A stretch of DNA of 64,000 nt from Desulfovibrio sp. GTDB taxonomy: Bacteria > Desulfobacterota > Desulfovibrionia > Desulfovibrionales > Desulfovibrionaceae. Of this stretch, positions 37,692 through 46,636 are shown one piece after another. Position 1 is the first letter of the stretch. Each line of letters begins with the position of its first letter. The notes under the pieces were generated by a model, which ran no database searches, was not told where the DNA came from, and worked only from the letters and a program-made list of their open reading frames with translations. The stretch lies in assembly GCA_030145055.1 (NCBI GenBank), contig JAQYWK010000002.1:620001-684000 (forward strand), given 5' to 3'. The position numbers were made by a program, and so were the translations under genes.

Positions 37692-37728
37692 AAATGCCCG
37701 TAAGGAAATATTCCTAACGGGCATTTTT
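37692..37728 (+). terminator. Terminator after the M23 gene
   Basis: Inverted repeat AAATGCCCGT...ACGGGCATTT with an inner GGAA/TTCC pairing and a T-run. Confidence 0.9.
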
Positions 37729-37814
37729 ATTGGTTCATCAGCCCTTAAATATTCAGATAACTACCTGACACCCTTTGCCCTATTTCAATCTTGGTGCTAA
37801 TGTGATTTAAACAA

Positions 37815-37830
37815 TGGGTCCTTTCTTGCA
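37815..37830 (+). promoter_or_regulatory. Sigma54-type promoter upstream of fliR
   Basis: TGGGTC-CTTTC-TTGCA: GG (37816-37817) and GC (37828-37829) are separated by exactly ten bases, as at -24/-12. The -12 box is perfect, the -24 box lacks the consensus CA. It lies 24 bp from the fliR ATG. Sigma54 control of flagellar operons is well known in Proteobacteria. Confidence 0.5.
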
Positions 37831-37853
37831 AACCCCATTAAAAAGAGAACAGC

Positions 37854-38657
37854 ATGAATATTTTCAACTTCAATCCAAGCGATCTTATGAGCTTCTACCT
37901 TACCTTCTTCAGGGTAAGTATCCTGCTGTTTATGCTTCCTTTTTTCGGAGCAAACTCAATCCCTAATATGGTCAAAGCGGCCCTTGCCGTTGTTTTGACA
38001 TGTGCCATCTGGCCGCAAGTTTCATTTGACGGTGCCTTAATGCCAGCAAACCCCTATAATATTGCACTAATGATCCTTGGAGAGTTGGTTCTCGGACTAA
38101 CTCTCGGAATCACTATCCACGTAATTTTTTCTGCAATTCAAACGGGCGGCAACTTTATCGGCGTACAAATGGGCTTATCTATGGTTAACGTTCTTGACCC
38201 CATGACGGGTGTAAATGAAGCTGTTACAGCCCATTTCCTATACATGTGTTCTATTCTGGTCTTCCTCAGCCTTAACGGACACCTCTATTTAATATCCGGA
38301 CTGGTCGACAGTTTTAAATATATTCCTCCCGGTGAAATATTTATGAACGAAACACTCGTGACCCAAATCATGACAATTTCGAAACAGCTATTTGTTCTGG
38401 CCGCAAAAGTGGCTTCACCACTTATTGCTTCTATTTTCGTTGTCGATCTTGCTCTTGCCTTGATCAGTAAAATGGCACCGCAAATGAACGTGCTTATGCT
38501 CGGATTTCCCCTCAAAATTATGGTCGGATTCTTTTTCCTGAGTATGGTCTTCACAATTTTATCTATGTTTATTGCTGAATTCGTCCATGGACTTCCCGCA
38601 TACATGCTAAACGTCATTAAGGCAGCCAGTCCACTAGATCTGCCTCCGGTTAACTAG
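37854..38657 (+). CDS. fliR: Flagellar export gate protein FliR
   Basis: A 267-aa inner-membrane component of the flagellar type III export gate, with about six hydrophobic segments. Recognisable regions are YLTFFRVSILLFMLPFFGA near the start, LGELVLGLTLGITIHVIFSA, and the segment GGNFIGVQMGLSMVNVLDP that is diagnostic for FliR. It opens the fliR-flhB-flhA-flhF-flhG-fliA-cheY block. Length equals the usual ~260 aa. A candidate sigma54 promoter lies just upstream. Confidence 0.95.
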   Translation: MNIFNFNPSDLMSFYLTFFRVSILLFMLPFFGANSIPNMVKAALAVVLTCAIWPQVSFDGALMPANPYNIALMILGELVLGLTLGITIHVIFSAIQTGGNFIGVQMGLSMVNVLDPMTGVNEAVTAHFLYMCSILVFLSLNGHLYLISGLVDSFKYIPPGEIFMNETLVTQIMTISKQLFVLAAKVASPLIASIFVVDLALALISKMAPQMNVLMLGFPLKIMVGFFFLSMVFTILSMFIAEFVHGLPAYMLNVIKAASPLDLPPVN

Positions 38658-38664
38658 GTCTCTT

Positions 38665-39726
38665 ATGCAAGATGATCCAAGTAAAACCGAGAAAGCGACG
38701 CCCAAGCGGGTAGATAAATCTAGAAATCAAGGAAGTGTCGCAAAAGGTCAGGAGATGGGTAAAACCATGACTCTTCTGGCTGGAGTTCTGGCGTTAAGAT
38801 ATCTCATGGAATTTTATTATGACCAGTTTTATGAAATATTCCACTGGTTCTTTACCAAAGGACTTTTTTCTGAATTAAACCCAAACTCTGTTTATACTCT
38901 TTTCATTTGGTGTTCACAAAAACTAGCCATGATACTGCTCCCTCTTTTTCTTTTTATTGCTTTGGTTGCTTACCTTACGCTCAGGCTCCAAGTGGGCAGT
39001 TTGTGGACAACGAAAGTATTCGAACCTAAATTTGCTAAAATGTTCAATATCTTGGCTGGAATTAAAAAGCTTTTCTTAGATGTTCAAACTATAATCAGAT
39101 TAGCTAAAAGCCTCCTGCAAGCAGTTGTGGTTGGCATTGCACCATACATTGTAATTCAGCAGGAAATGCCAAATTTTCTTCCTCTCTTCCACTCTGATGC
39201 ACATAGACTAGCAACTTACATGCTTGAAGTCGGATATAAAATGGTAACTTACGCAATGCTTCCTATGCTGGTCATTGCCATAATCGACTTAGTCTATACT
39301 CGTTGGGATTATCAAGAAAACCTCAAGATGACCAAGGACGAAGTTAAAGATGAAAGAAAGCAATCTGAGGGTGACCCTCAGATGAAAATGCAGATGAAAC
39401 AGAAAATGATGGCCATAGTTCAAAAAAGAATGATGTCAGACATTCCGAATGCTGATGTTGTTATCACCAACCCGACTCATTATGCCATCGCCCTCAAATA
39501 CGACGCTTTGCAAGCTCCAGCCCCTTTGGTTTTAGCCAAAGGAATGAATCTCGTCGCCGAAAAAATCAAAGAAGTTGCTCGCGAAAACAACATCCCTATC
39601 CGCGAAAATAAGCCTTTGGCACAGGCTTTGTATAAACAGGTTGAGATCGGTGACGTAATTCCGGAAGAATTGTACCAGGCTGTAGCCGCCATCCTCGCCA
39701 AACTTAACAGTTTCAAGCGCAGATAA
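38665..39726 (+). CDS. flhB: Flagellar export switch protein FlhB
   Basis: A 353-aa export-apparatus protein that switches from rod/hook to filament substrates. The N-terminal cytoplasmic signature is DDPSKTEKATPKRVDKSRNQ; four helices follow; the cytoplasmic domain has the autocleavage site NPTH with Asn at residue 269, the same number as in Salmonella, in VVITNPTHYAIALKYD. Starts seven bases after the fliR stop. Confidence 0.96.
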   Translation: MQDDPSKTEKATPKRVDKSRNQGSVAKGQEMGKTMTLLAGVLALRYLMEFYYDQFYEIFHWFFTKGLFSELNPNSVYTLFIWCSQKLAMILLPLFLFIALVAYLTLRLQVGSLWTTKVFEPKFAKMFNILAGIKKLFLDVQTIIRLAKSLLQAVVVGIAPYIVIQQEMPNFLPLFHSDAHRLATYMLEVGYKMVTYAMLPMLVIAIIDLVYTRWDYQENLKMTKDEVKDERKQSEGDPQMKMQMKQKMMAIVQKRMMSDIPNADVVITNPTHYAIALKYDALQAPAPLVLAKGMNLVAEKIKEVARENNIPIRENKPLAQALYKQVEIGDVIPEELYQAVAAILAKLNSFKRR

Positions 39727-39794
39727 AGGGCTAACAGACTACTTCCGAAACCAAAGTCACCTCAATATAAAGACCTGTAAGGGGTGTCAAAATC

Positions 39795-41888
39795 ATGGCC
39801 ATATCAAAGTCAGTCAATATCAATTACGATAGATTTGCCAAACACGGCGATCTTCTTCTTGCTGCAGGCGTAGTAACAATACTATTCGTCATGCTGATCC
39901 CACTTCCTACGATCATAATTGACTTCATGCTCACAGTTAGTATTTCACTTGGATTGATAATTCTCATCACATCCATGTTTATGCAGTCACCCCTTGAGTT
40001 TTCTATATTTCCATCTCTACTGCTGGTCACAACTCTTTTGCGACTAGCTCTTAACGTTGCCACCACCCGTGCGATCCTACTACACGGAGACGAAGGTACA
40101 TCGGCAGCTGGGAACGTTATTCAAAGCTTCGGTGAATTTGTTGTTGGTGGTAACTACATCGTCGGTGTTGTTATCTTCCTCATCCTTTTTATTCTGAACA
40201 AGAAAGTAATTGTCGCGGGTACAACGCGTATTGCTGAAGTCGCCGCCAGATTTACTCTTGATGCTATGCCCGGTAAGCAGATGGCTATTGAGGCTGATCT
40301 GAACTCTGGCCTGATTGACGAACTGGAAGCCAAGGATCAAAGAACCCTGATCAGACGTGAAGCTGACTTCTACGGTGCTATGGATGGTGCTGGTAAGTTC
40401 GTTCAAGGGGATGTTAACGCCAGTATGATGATTACTTTTGTAAACATCATCGGCGGAATTCTGATTGGTGTCCTTCAAAAAGGTATGCACTGGTCAGACG
40501 CAGCTCAAACTTACACACTACTGACCATCGGTGATGGTCTCGTTTCTACAATTCCTTCACTAATTATTTCAACAGCAGCAGGTATCATCGTTTCCCGTGC
40601 AGCAGCGGAAGCCAAAATGGGTGAGGAATTCCTCGGCCAGCTTACCTACCACTCACGCGCTCTCAAACTGGTATCAGCAATTCTCGTAATATTCGGTATC
40701 GTACCGGGAATGCCTACAATACCATTCCTATTCCTAGCAGGACTTGTTTTCGCTCTCTCCACACTTGGCCGTGATGAGGAAGCTGAAAAGGACGCTCTGG
40801 TCGCCAAGGAGAAGAAGGATAAGAACGCAACTCCATCGCTCGACAGCCCGGAAGAAGTACAAGCCCTGCTACCACTGGATCAGCTGGAACTCGAAGTCGG
40901 GTACGGTCTCATACCGCTGGTAGACGAAGAACAGAACGGAAACCTTCTTTCACGAATTCGCTCCATACGTCGTCAATTCGCTTTGGATATGGGTGTCATT
41001 GTTCCGTCACTGCATTTGCGTGATAACCTTCAGCTTAAGCCTGGTGAATACCGAGTACTCATTAAGGGTAACGTTATTACCTCTTCTGAAATACTCATCG
41101 ATCATCAGCTTGCGATGGATCCAGGCGATGCGAAACACAGAATCAAGGGTGTTGAAACAGTTGAGCCAGCATTTAATCTGCCGGCCATTTGGATTCCAGA
41201 CAGCCAGAAAGAAGAAGCAATGCTCGCTGGATACACAGTTGTCGATCCATCAACAGTTATCGCAACGCACCTTACTGAAGTGTTCCGCCGCAACCTTGGC
41301 GAATTCCTCGGAAGACAGGAAACTCAGGAACTTCTGGATAACCTTGCTAAACGCGCTCCGAAAGCAGTTGAAGATCTCGTTCCAAACGTTCTTCACCTCG
41401 GAATCGTGCAGAAAGTGCTTCAGAACCTCGTTAGAGAGAACGTCTCTATACGTGACATGCTAACAGTAGTAGAAGCTCTTGCTGACTATGGTCCATCCAT
41501 TCAGGACCCGGTTCAGCTAACTGAATACGTCCGCTCTCACATGAGCAGAACGATTATTAAGCCTTACCTTGCAAGTGACGGAAGTTTGCCGATATTGACC
41601 TTCGGGCCGAATATTGAAACAAAACTTAACGAATCTATTAGATCTTCTGAAAATGGAGGGTTCCTAGCACTTGACCCAGGGGCTGCTCAGCAGTTAATTC
41701 AATCCGTCAGTGCCGCCGCTGATAATGTACTAAATACTGACGGTCAGCCCGTAGTCTTATGTGCTCCTCAGATGCGAAGCCACTTAGCTCAACTGATGGT
41801 ACGGTTCTTGCCTACTATACCTATAATATCACAGGCTGAGATTCCTGCGAGTGTTCGAATCATGTCTGCCGGTGTTGTAGAGTTCTAA
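39795..41888 (+). CDS. flhA: Flagellar export gate protein FlhA
   Basis: A 697-aa export protein with eight N-terminal helices (to about residue 330) and a large cytoplasmic domain that docks chaperone-substrate complexes. The FHIPEP signature region is seen as FPSLLLVTTLLRLALNVATT and the cytoplasmic loop RFTLDAMPGKQMAIEADLNS is diagnostic. The C-terminal part has LPILTFGPNIETKL. AAGGGGTG precedes the ATG. Full length and intact. Confidence 0.97.
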   Translation: MAISKSVNINYDRFAKHGDLLLAAGVVTILFVMLIPLPTIIIDFMLTVSISLGLIILITSMFMQSPLEFSIFPSLLLVTTLLRLALNVATTRAILLHGDEGTSAAGNVIQSFGEFVVGGNYIVGVVIFLILFILNKKVIVAGTTRIAEVAARFTLDAMPGKQMAIEADLNSGLIDELEAKDQRTLIRREADFYGAMDGAGKFVQGDVNASMMITFVNIIGGILIGVLQKGMHWSDAAQTYTLLTIGDGLVSTIPSLIISTAAGIIVSRAAAEAKMGEEFLGQLTYHSRALKLVSAILVIFGIVPGMPTIPFLFLAGLVFALSTLGRDEEAEKDALVAKEKKDKNATPSLDSPEEVQALLPLDQLELEVGYGLIPLVDEEQNGNLLSRIRSIRRQFALDMGVIVPSLHLRDNLQLKPGEYRVLIKGNVITSSEILIDHQLAMDPGDAKHRIKGVETVEPAFNLPAIWIPDSQKEEAMLAGYTVVDPSTVIATHLTEVFRRNLGEFLGRQETQELLDNLAKRAPKAVEDLVPNVLHLGIVQKVLQNLVRENVSIRDMLTVVEALADYGPSIQDPVQLTEYVRSHMSRTIIKPYLASDGSLPILTFGPNIETKLNESIRSSENGGFLALDPGAAQQLIQSVSAAADNVLNTDGQPVVLCAPQMRSHLAQLMVRFLPTIPIISQAEIPASVRIMSAGVVEF

Positions 41889-41902
41889 AAAGGGTTGGTA
41901 AT

Positions 41903-42991
41903 ATGCGGGTAAAAACATTCAGAGGAAGCAGCACAGCAACAGTCTTCGCCGAAATTAAAGCAGAATTCGGGGACAGTGCTGTAATCCTCAGCAATAAGTC
42001 AGTCGAGGAAAGTGGACGAAAAATCCACGAAATCATGGTCGGCGTTGAAGGTCAGGAAGCCCCTGTCCAAGCGCAGGCCACCAGAGATGACATAATCGGG
42101 GACGCGATGAATAACATCCCCGAATGGAACCAAGAATGGAACCAGATTAAAGGTCACATGATGGCGCTCTTGAAGCCCCAGATGAATCTTAGCCTGCTTG
42201 CCCCCCGTCAACGCCTTGCTCTGGAATATCTTGAGCGCGAAGGAGTTGAAGGCAAAGTCATTATGAGCTTATTCCACGAGCTCAGACAGGACCCATCAAA
42301 AGCAATTCTGCCTGTCCTTGAAACAATTGCACCCGTTTGCCCTTTTGATAACAAAAATTGGCCTCAAAAATTTCACGCCTTAGCCGGACCGCACGGAGTA
42401 GGAAAAACTTCTACAATCATCAGGCTCGCCCTGAGAGAAAAGAAGGCTAACCCGGGAGCGCGTATATGCGTAGCTTCAGCAGATCAAGGACAAGGCAAAG
42501 GGAGACTCGTACTGCGTCATTACGCAGACCTTTCTGGACTTGAATTCAGAGATCTTGGTACAAGAGAAGACTTTGCAACCCTTATGGGTGAAAGCCATAA
42601 TTTTGACAAAGTATTTATCGACCTCCCCGGGCTCTCAGCAACTGCCGAACTCGATGCATGGCTTGGAGTATGCGGCCTGAACGGAGCATGCGACTTAGCT
42701 GTTCATTTGGTAATGAACCCCTACTTTGCTCCGGCGCAGTACACTGCATTTCTAAAGAAATATAAATCCGTAAAGCTGAAGAGCCTGATCTGGACCAAGC
42801 TTGATGAATCATGCACATACGGTGCTTTGGTAAACATGTCTCATGAGAGTGGACTTCCCGTCTCACTCCTATCCTACGGATCCGGCCTCAGAAACAGCCT
42901 GAAATCGGCTGTCGCAAAAGATTTCTGGAGATTGATCTTTAAGCATCAACTTCCTGAAAACGAAAAGATTGAATTTGCCAAGGCTGTTTAG
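41903..42991 (+). CDS. flhF: Flagellar placement GTPase FlhF
   Basis: A 362-aa SRP-family GTPase that sets flagellar number and position with FlhG. The N-terminus MRVKTFRGSSTATVFAEIK is typical, followed by the N domain and the NG domain. The P-loop reads GPHGVGKTSTIIRLAL; SADQGQGKGRLVLRHYADLS replaces the usual DTYR-containing motif, and the G3/G4 region appears degenerate (FIDLPGLSATAELDAW, WTKLDES). So GTP binding is likely while hydrolysis details may differ. Starts 14 bases after flhA. Confidence 0.92.
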   Translation: MRVKTFRGSSTATVFAEIKAEFGDSAVILSNKSVEESGRKIHEIMVGVEGQEAPVQAQATRDDIIGDAMNNIPEWNQEWNQIKGHMMALLKPQMNLSLLAPRQRLALEYLEREGVEGKVIMSLFHELRQDPSKAILPVLETIAPVCPFDNKNWPQKFHALAGPHGVGKTSTIIRLALREKKANPGARICVASADQGQGKGRLVLRHYADLSGLEFRDLGTREDFATLMGESHNFDKVFIDLPGLSATAELDAWLGVCGLNGACDLAVHLVMNPYFAPAQYTAFLKKYKSVKLKSLIWTKLDESCTYGALVNMSHESGLPVSLLSYGSGLRNSLKSAVAKDFWRLIFKHQLPENEKIEFAKAV

Positions 42992-43104
42992 ATGACAATT
43001 TTCGCAATTTATTAGGATTTTAAGTAAATTAGGGCGCGATACTCGTTGCATAAAACTCGCTAGCAACGTAAACAATATTTAATAACTATATGCAGGTGAT
43101 GTAA

Positions 43105-43932
43105 ATGAGTTCTAATCTTCCCATGGTCTTTTCGGTCACCTCCGGCAAAGGAGGAGTAGGCAAGACAAATATTTCCGTAAACTTGGCATGCAACCTTAGT
43201 CGCATGGGCAAGAAGGTAATATTAATGGACGCGGACTTAGGACTGGCCAACGTTGATGTAATTCTCGGAATTGCACCAAAGTACAACCTGTTCCACCTGT
43301 TCCACGACGGAATAGGTATCAAAGAAGTTCTCCATAGAACTGAGTTCGGTTTTGATATTCTGCCTGCCTCATCGGGAATAAGTGACATGGTTTCATTATC
43401 CACAGGCCAAAAACTTGACCTACTGGATGCAATGGACCACCTCGAAGATGAAATAGATTATCTAATTGTTGACACCGGAGCCGGTATCAATGAAAACGTA
43501 CTCTACTTCAACCTTGCTGTTCAGGAGCGACTTCTGGTACTGACACCGGAGCCAACATCTCTTACTGACGCATACGCGTTAATTAAAGTGATGAAACTGA
43601 ACCACGGAGTGGATAAATTTAAAGTTCTAGTGAACATGGCACCTGATATGGCCACGGCTAAAGAAGTTTTCAAAAAACTCTATATGGCTTGTGATCATTT
43701 TCTCAGCGGAGTATCACTTGAGTTAACGGGCGTAATACCCCGTGATCCCAAAATGCGTGAGGCCGTTATTCAGCAGACACCGCTGTGCAAGATAGCTCCT
43801 TCGAGTCCTGCATGTATTAAGATCGCGGAAACTGCTAAAAAAATTACAACATGGAAATCCACCTCCGAACTAGATGGAAATATTAAGTTCTTCTGGAAAA
43901 AGCTTCTCTTCCAAGAACAGTCCGTGGCTTAA
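43105..43932 (+). CDS. flhG: FlhG (FleN/YlxH), MinD-like ATPase
   Basis: A 275-aa deviant-Walker ATPase restraining flagellar number by acting on FlhF and the C-ring. The deviant Walker A reads TSGKGGVGKTNISVNLA (residues ~10-26), Walker A' DADLGLANVDVILG, and Walker B region YLIVDTGAGINENV. Length is typical, without the C-terminal extension of cell-division MinD. Start ATG 43105 follows AGGTGATG. It overlaps the fliA frame at its end by 59 bases. Confidence 0.93.
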   Translation: MSSNLPMVFSVTSGKGGVGKTNISVNLACNLSRMGKKVILMDADLGLANVDVILGIAPKYNLFHLFHDGIGIKEVLHRTEFGFDILPASSGISDMVSLSTGQKLDLLDAMDHLEDEIDYLIVDTGAGINENVLYFNLAVQERLLVLTPEPTSLTDAYALIKVMKLNHGVDKFKVLVNMAPDMATAKEVFKKLYMACDHFLSGVSLELTGVIPRDPKMREAVIQQTPLCKIAPSSPACIKIAETAKKITTWKSTSELDGNIKFFWKKLLFQEQSVA

Positions 43933-44665
43933 ACTAGAGTCCGGTAAGACTGCTTGGGAAGATTTTTCGTCCTCTGATAAAGAGGCGATCGTACGGCATT
44001 ATTCTCCGAAAATACGTATTATTGCGCTCAGAATGAAATCCAAATTACCACAAAGCGTGGAACTTGGAGAGCTCATCAGTGCCGGAAGTATGGGCCTTGT
44101 TGAATCTCTGGGAAAATTTCGACCTGAACTAAAAATAAAATTTGAAACTTATGCTGAAAGTCGGATCAAAGGAGCAATGCTCGATGAACTCAGACGTTTG
44201 GACTGGTTTTCTCGAGGTCTCCGCCAGAAAGTCAAAACAATTGAAAGCAGCATAAGGGACCTGGAACACGAAACTGGAATAAAGCCAACAACTGAACAGA
44301 TCCAAGACGCAACGGGGTTTTCAGCTAAAGAGGTACAACAGGGTCTTGAAGCATTACAAACTCAATTCTGCATAAGTCTTGACGCTTTCAATGACAATAT
44401 CCCGAGCAACAGCGACGCACAATTTGATAATGAGCCGTACCAAGCAGCTGTTTTTCAAGAAACAGTGGACAAGGTAGCAAATCTCATTGATAATTTGACG
44501 CCACGGGAAAAACTGGTATTATCTCTTTATTATGGAGAGGAATTGAATATGAAAGAAACTTCTGAGGTAATGGAAATTACTGAAGGAAGAGTTTCACAAC
44601 TCCACTCGCAAGCTTTGATTAAATTAAAAAAAATGTACCAAGAAAAATACGATTCGGAACCTTAA
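43874..44665 (+). CDS. fliA: Sigma28 factor FliA for flagellar genes
   Basis: A 263-aa sigma factor for late flagellar and chemotaxis genes. Region 2 is visible (ELGELISAGSMGLVESLGKF, then the -10 recognising KFETYAESRIKGAMLDELRR), followed by the family block DWFSRGLRQKVKTIE, region 3 and region 4 with NLTPREKLVLSLYYGEELNM and the helix-turn-helix ITEGRVSQLHSQALIKLKK. No in-frame start exists downstream of the flhG stop before conserved sequence, so translation must begin inside flhG; ATG 43874 is the only ATG there. This 59-base overlap suggests translational coupling. Confidence 0.92.
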   Translation: MEILSSSGKSFSSKNSPWLKLESGKTAWEDFSSSDKEAIVRHYSPKIRIIALRMKSKLPQSVELGELISAGSMGLVESLGKFRPELKIKFETYAESRIKGAMLDELRRLDWFSRGLRQKVKTIESSIRDLEHETGIKPTTEQIQDATGFSAKEVQQGLEALQTQFCISLDAFNDNIPSNSDAQFDNEPYQAAVFQETVDKVANLIDNLTPREKLVLSLYYGEELNMKETSEVMEITEGRVSQLHSQALIKLKKMYQEKYDSEP

Positions 44666-44675
44666 GGAGAAGCTA

Positions 44676-45059
44676 ATGGCCATTGATTACTCTATGAAAG
44701 TACTTGTTGTAGATGACTTCGCGACCATGCGCCGCATCATTAAAAACATTTTGCGTCAGATCGGATTCACTAATATTGTTGAAGCTGATGACGGAACAAC
44801 TGCGTGGGAACTCCTCAACAAAGACGATAGCATTGAATTTATCGTTTCTGACTGGAATATGCCCCAGATGACTGGAATTGAATTTTTGCGCAAAGTTAGA
44901 GCGAGCGAAGAATTTGCTGATCTTCCATTCTTGATGGTTACTGCTGAAGCACAACAGGAAAACATCATCGAAGCAGTTCAGGCAAAGGTTTCAAACTACA
45001 TTGTTAAGCCTTTCACCCCTGACACTCTCGGACAGAAAATCAACAAGATTTTTGAATAG
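44676..45059 (+). CDS. cheY: Chemotaxis response regulator CheY
   Basis: A 127-aa single-domain receiver that binds FliM at the flagellar switch. The acidic pair is in LVVDDFATMRRIIKNILRQI, the acceptor Asp in IVSDWNMPQMTG, Thr in MVTAEAQQENI and Lys in YIVKPFTPDTL; the helix-4/strand-5 face matches true CheY. AAGGAG lies ten bases after fliA. A terminator follows, so transcription of the block probably ends here. Confidence 0.95.
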   Translation: MAIDYSMKVLVVDDFATMRRIIKNILRQIGFTNIVEADDGTTAWELLNKDDSIEFIVSDWNMPQMTGIEFLRKVRASEEFADLPFLMVTAEAQQENIIEAVQAKVSNYIVKPFTPDTLGQKINKIFE

Positions 45060-45067
45060 TTAATCCT

Positions 45068-45110
45068 AATATTCAGCGGGTGTTTGATAATACCCGCTGA
45101 ATATTTTTTT
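45068..45110 (+). terminator. Terminator after cheY
   Basis: A 14-bp stem AATATTCAGCGGGT / ACCCGCTGAATATT with a 10-base loop and a T-run. Confidence 0.93.
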
Positions 45111-45166
45111 AATATTCATAAGATAAGTCCATGTAAGAGCAAAGACTTCATCAAAGGGTTATATGC

Positions 45167-45844
45167 ATGATCTTCCTCGCAGTAGATGACAGTGACGATT
45201 CCGAGGAGGAAATCCAGTCACCTGATGCCCCGAGTAAGGCCACTCAAAAGGTTGATCTCGACCTTGATGATGCCCCATTTCTTGAAGACGAAGATGACGA
45301 TGACGACCTGCCCGATGAAGAACCGGAAGAACTGGAAGCACTTGAAGAAGATCCTAAAGAGAAACGCCCTCTTCCTAAAAAGGCTATCCTCATCGGAATA
45401 GCAGTTATAATTTTATTGCTGTCTGTAATTATTGTAAAAATATTTCTTTTCAGCGACGCCCCGGAAGAACTTCCCCCAGTAGATGAAATCACCGAAGAAA
45501 TCCCTATAGAAGCACCTCCACCACCACCGGAAGACCCCGGTGTTACGTTGCTACGCCTAGACCCTTTCTGGATTGAGCAGAAAGACGAAAATGGAAATAT
45601 TCGCTTTCTTATTGCTAGGTTCGCAATGACAACTACTGACGAAAAAATTGTTGGTGAGTACGGCAGAAAAACTTTAATTCTGCGGGACGCTGTATACTAC
45701 TACCTTAAAAATAAAGATTTGCAGTTTTTATCCGATAAGAAGAATGCAGAGACATTAAAAAAAGACCTGCTTATGGTTATCAACCAATATTTGAATGCGG
45801 GTCAATTCGACACTATTTTATTTGAAAAATACCTTGTGAGGTAG
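45167..45844 (+). CDS. fliL: FliL-family flagellar basal body-associated protein
   Basis: A 225-aa membrane protein that surrounds the stator and stabilises it under load in known systems. The first ~70 residues are extremely acidic (e.g. LEDEDDDDDLPDEEPEE), then a Lys-rich turn and one helix (about 72-92, AILIGIAVIILLLSVIIVKI), then a Pro-rich linker and a periplasmic FliL domain (from LLRLDPFWIEQKD to QFDTILFEKYLVR). The acidic cytoplasmic tail is much longer than the short tail of E. coli FliL. A terminator separates it from cheY, so it likely has its own promoter, not found. Confidence 0.87.
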   Translation: MIFLAVDDSDDSEEEIQSPDAPSKATQKVDLDLDDAPFLEDEDDDDDLPDEEPEELEALEEDPKEKRPLPKKAILIGIAVIILLLSVIIVKIFLFSDAPEELPPVDEITEEIPIEAPPPPPEDPGVTLLRLDPFWIEQKDENGNIRFLIARFAMTTTDEKIVGEYGRKTLILRDAVYYYLKNKDLQFLSDKKNAETLKKDLLMVINQYLNAGQFDTILFEKYLVR

Positions 45845-45846
45845 TT

Positions 45847-46170
45847 ATGCCAGGCCCAGTAGATCTACCATTAACCATATCGCAGTTGGCTAACGTCCAA
45901 AAAATTTCAAGTTCCGAGATAAATAAATCGGAATTACAGCAAATCCTAGTGCTAAATCCCGCAGAAAAAGAGCATAACAAAGAAACGCAGCGACAGATCC
46001 AAAAGATAGATAAGGATGAGGGATCTCACCAAATTCAGGACGAAGAAAAGGGAAATACAAAGCAAGAAGCAAGATCCCACAAGAGAAGAGAAAAAAAAGA
46101 AGAAGCTAAGACTGAAGAAGAACCAAAACCGTCCCCATGGTCCGGAAACATAATTAACGTCAAGATTTAA
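45847..46170 (+). CDS. Small highly charged protein of the flagellar locus
   Basis: A 107-aa soluble protein with no recognised domain. The first ~40 residues are moderately apolar (LPLTISQLANVQKISSS); the rest is a Lys/Glu/Gln-rich, probably disordered or coiled segment (KRREKKEEAKTEEEPKPSPW) with a short hydrophobic tail NIINVKI. It starts two bases after the fliL stop with GAGG five bases from the ATG, so it is translated with fliL. Its job is unknown; position suggests a motility-linked role. Confidence 0.6.
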   Translation: MPGPVDLPLTISQLANVQKISSSEINKSELQQILVLNPAEKEHNKETQRQIQKIDKDEGSHQIQDEEKGNTKQEARSHKRREKKEEAKTEEEPKPSPWSGNIINVKI

Positions 46171-46217
46171 TTCGAATTTAAACTATAACCTTCGGATGGC
46201 CGAAAAGCTGATTCATA

Positions 46218-46628
46218 ATGACAATATTTCTCTTAATATTTTTCTCTATGACGGAAATTGTATTGCTTATTGCAATTATATTTTTCTTTTTAAGACTGAA
46301 AAAGTCTGAATCGTTAATAAATCAACTTCAATCGAAACAAGAAGAATTCATCAACAAACTTCACTTCAACGCCCAGCTCGAAAGTGAAATTGTTTCTACA
46401 TTTGAACAAAGACAGTTTGAATTAGCTCAGCTCGACCAACTGCTTGACAACAAGACCAAGAAGCTAAAAAAAATCCTAGCGCAGGCTGAAGAGTTCTCGC
46501 GCTCTCCCCAATTTTTAAGACAGATTATAATTACCGGCCATAAAGAAGGTAAAAGCGTAAGTAGATTAGCAAAAGCTACAGGCCTATCCACAGAAGAAGT
46601 TGAACTTATTATTGATCAATATAACTGA
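46218..46628 (+). CDS. Membrane-anchored coiled-coil protein with a C-terminal HTH-like tail (DUF2802/DUF6115-like)
   Basis: A 136-aa protein: one N-terminal helix (residues 1-24, LLIFFSMTEIVLLIAIIFFF), a coiled coil (about 30-90) and a short C-terminal helical motif (GHKEGKSVSRLAKATGLSTE) resembling a minimal helix-turn-helix. This layout is shared by small proteins encoded in flagellar/chemotaxis loci elsewhere (DUF2802 in Gammaproteobacteria, DUF6115/SwrB-type in Firmicutes). The resemblance is from architecture, not a proven match. The short tail is unlikely to bind DNA while membrane-tethered; protein contact is more likely. Confidence 0.6.
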   Translation: MTIFLLIFFSMTEIVLLIAIIFFFLRLKKSESLINQLQSKQEEFINKLHFNAQLESEIVSTFEQRQFELAQLDQLLDNKTKKLKKILAQAEEFSRSPQFLRQIIITGHKEGKSVSRLAKATGLSTEEVELIIDQYN

Positions 46629-46636
46629 TTACTGCC

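Noticed and set aside
37760-37800. Second sigma54-like match (TGACAC...TTTGCC) upstream of fliR
   Set aside because: Spacing between GA and GC is eight bases, not ten.
40080-40490. 136-codon minus-strand frame inside flhA
   Set aside because: Lies entirely within a well-conserved gene in the opposite strand; no motif and no binding site.
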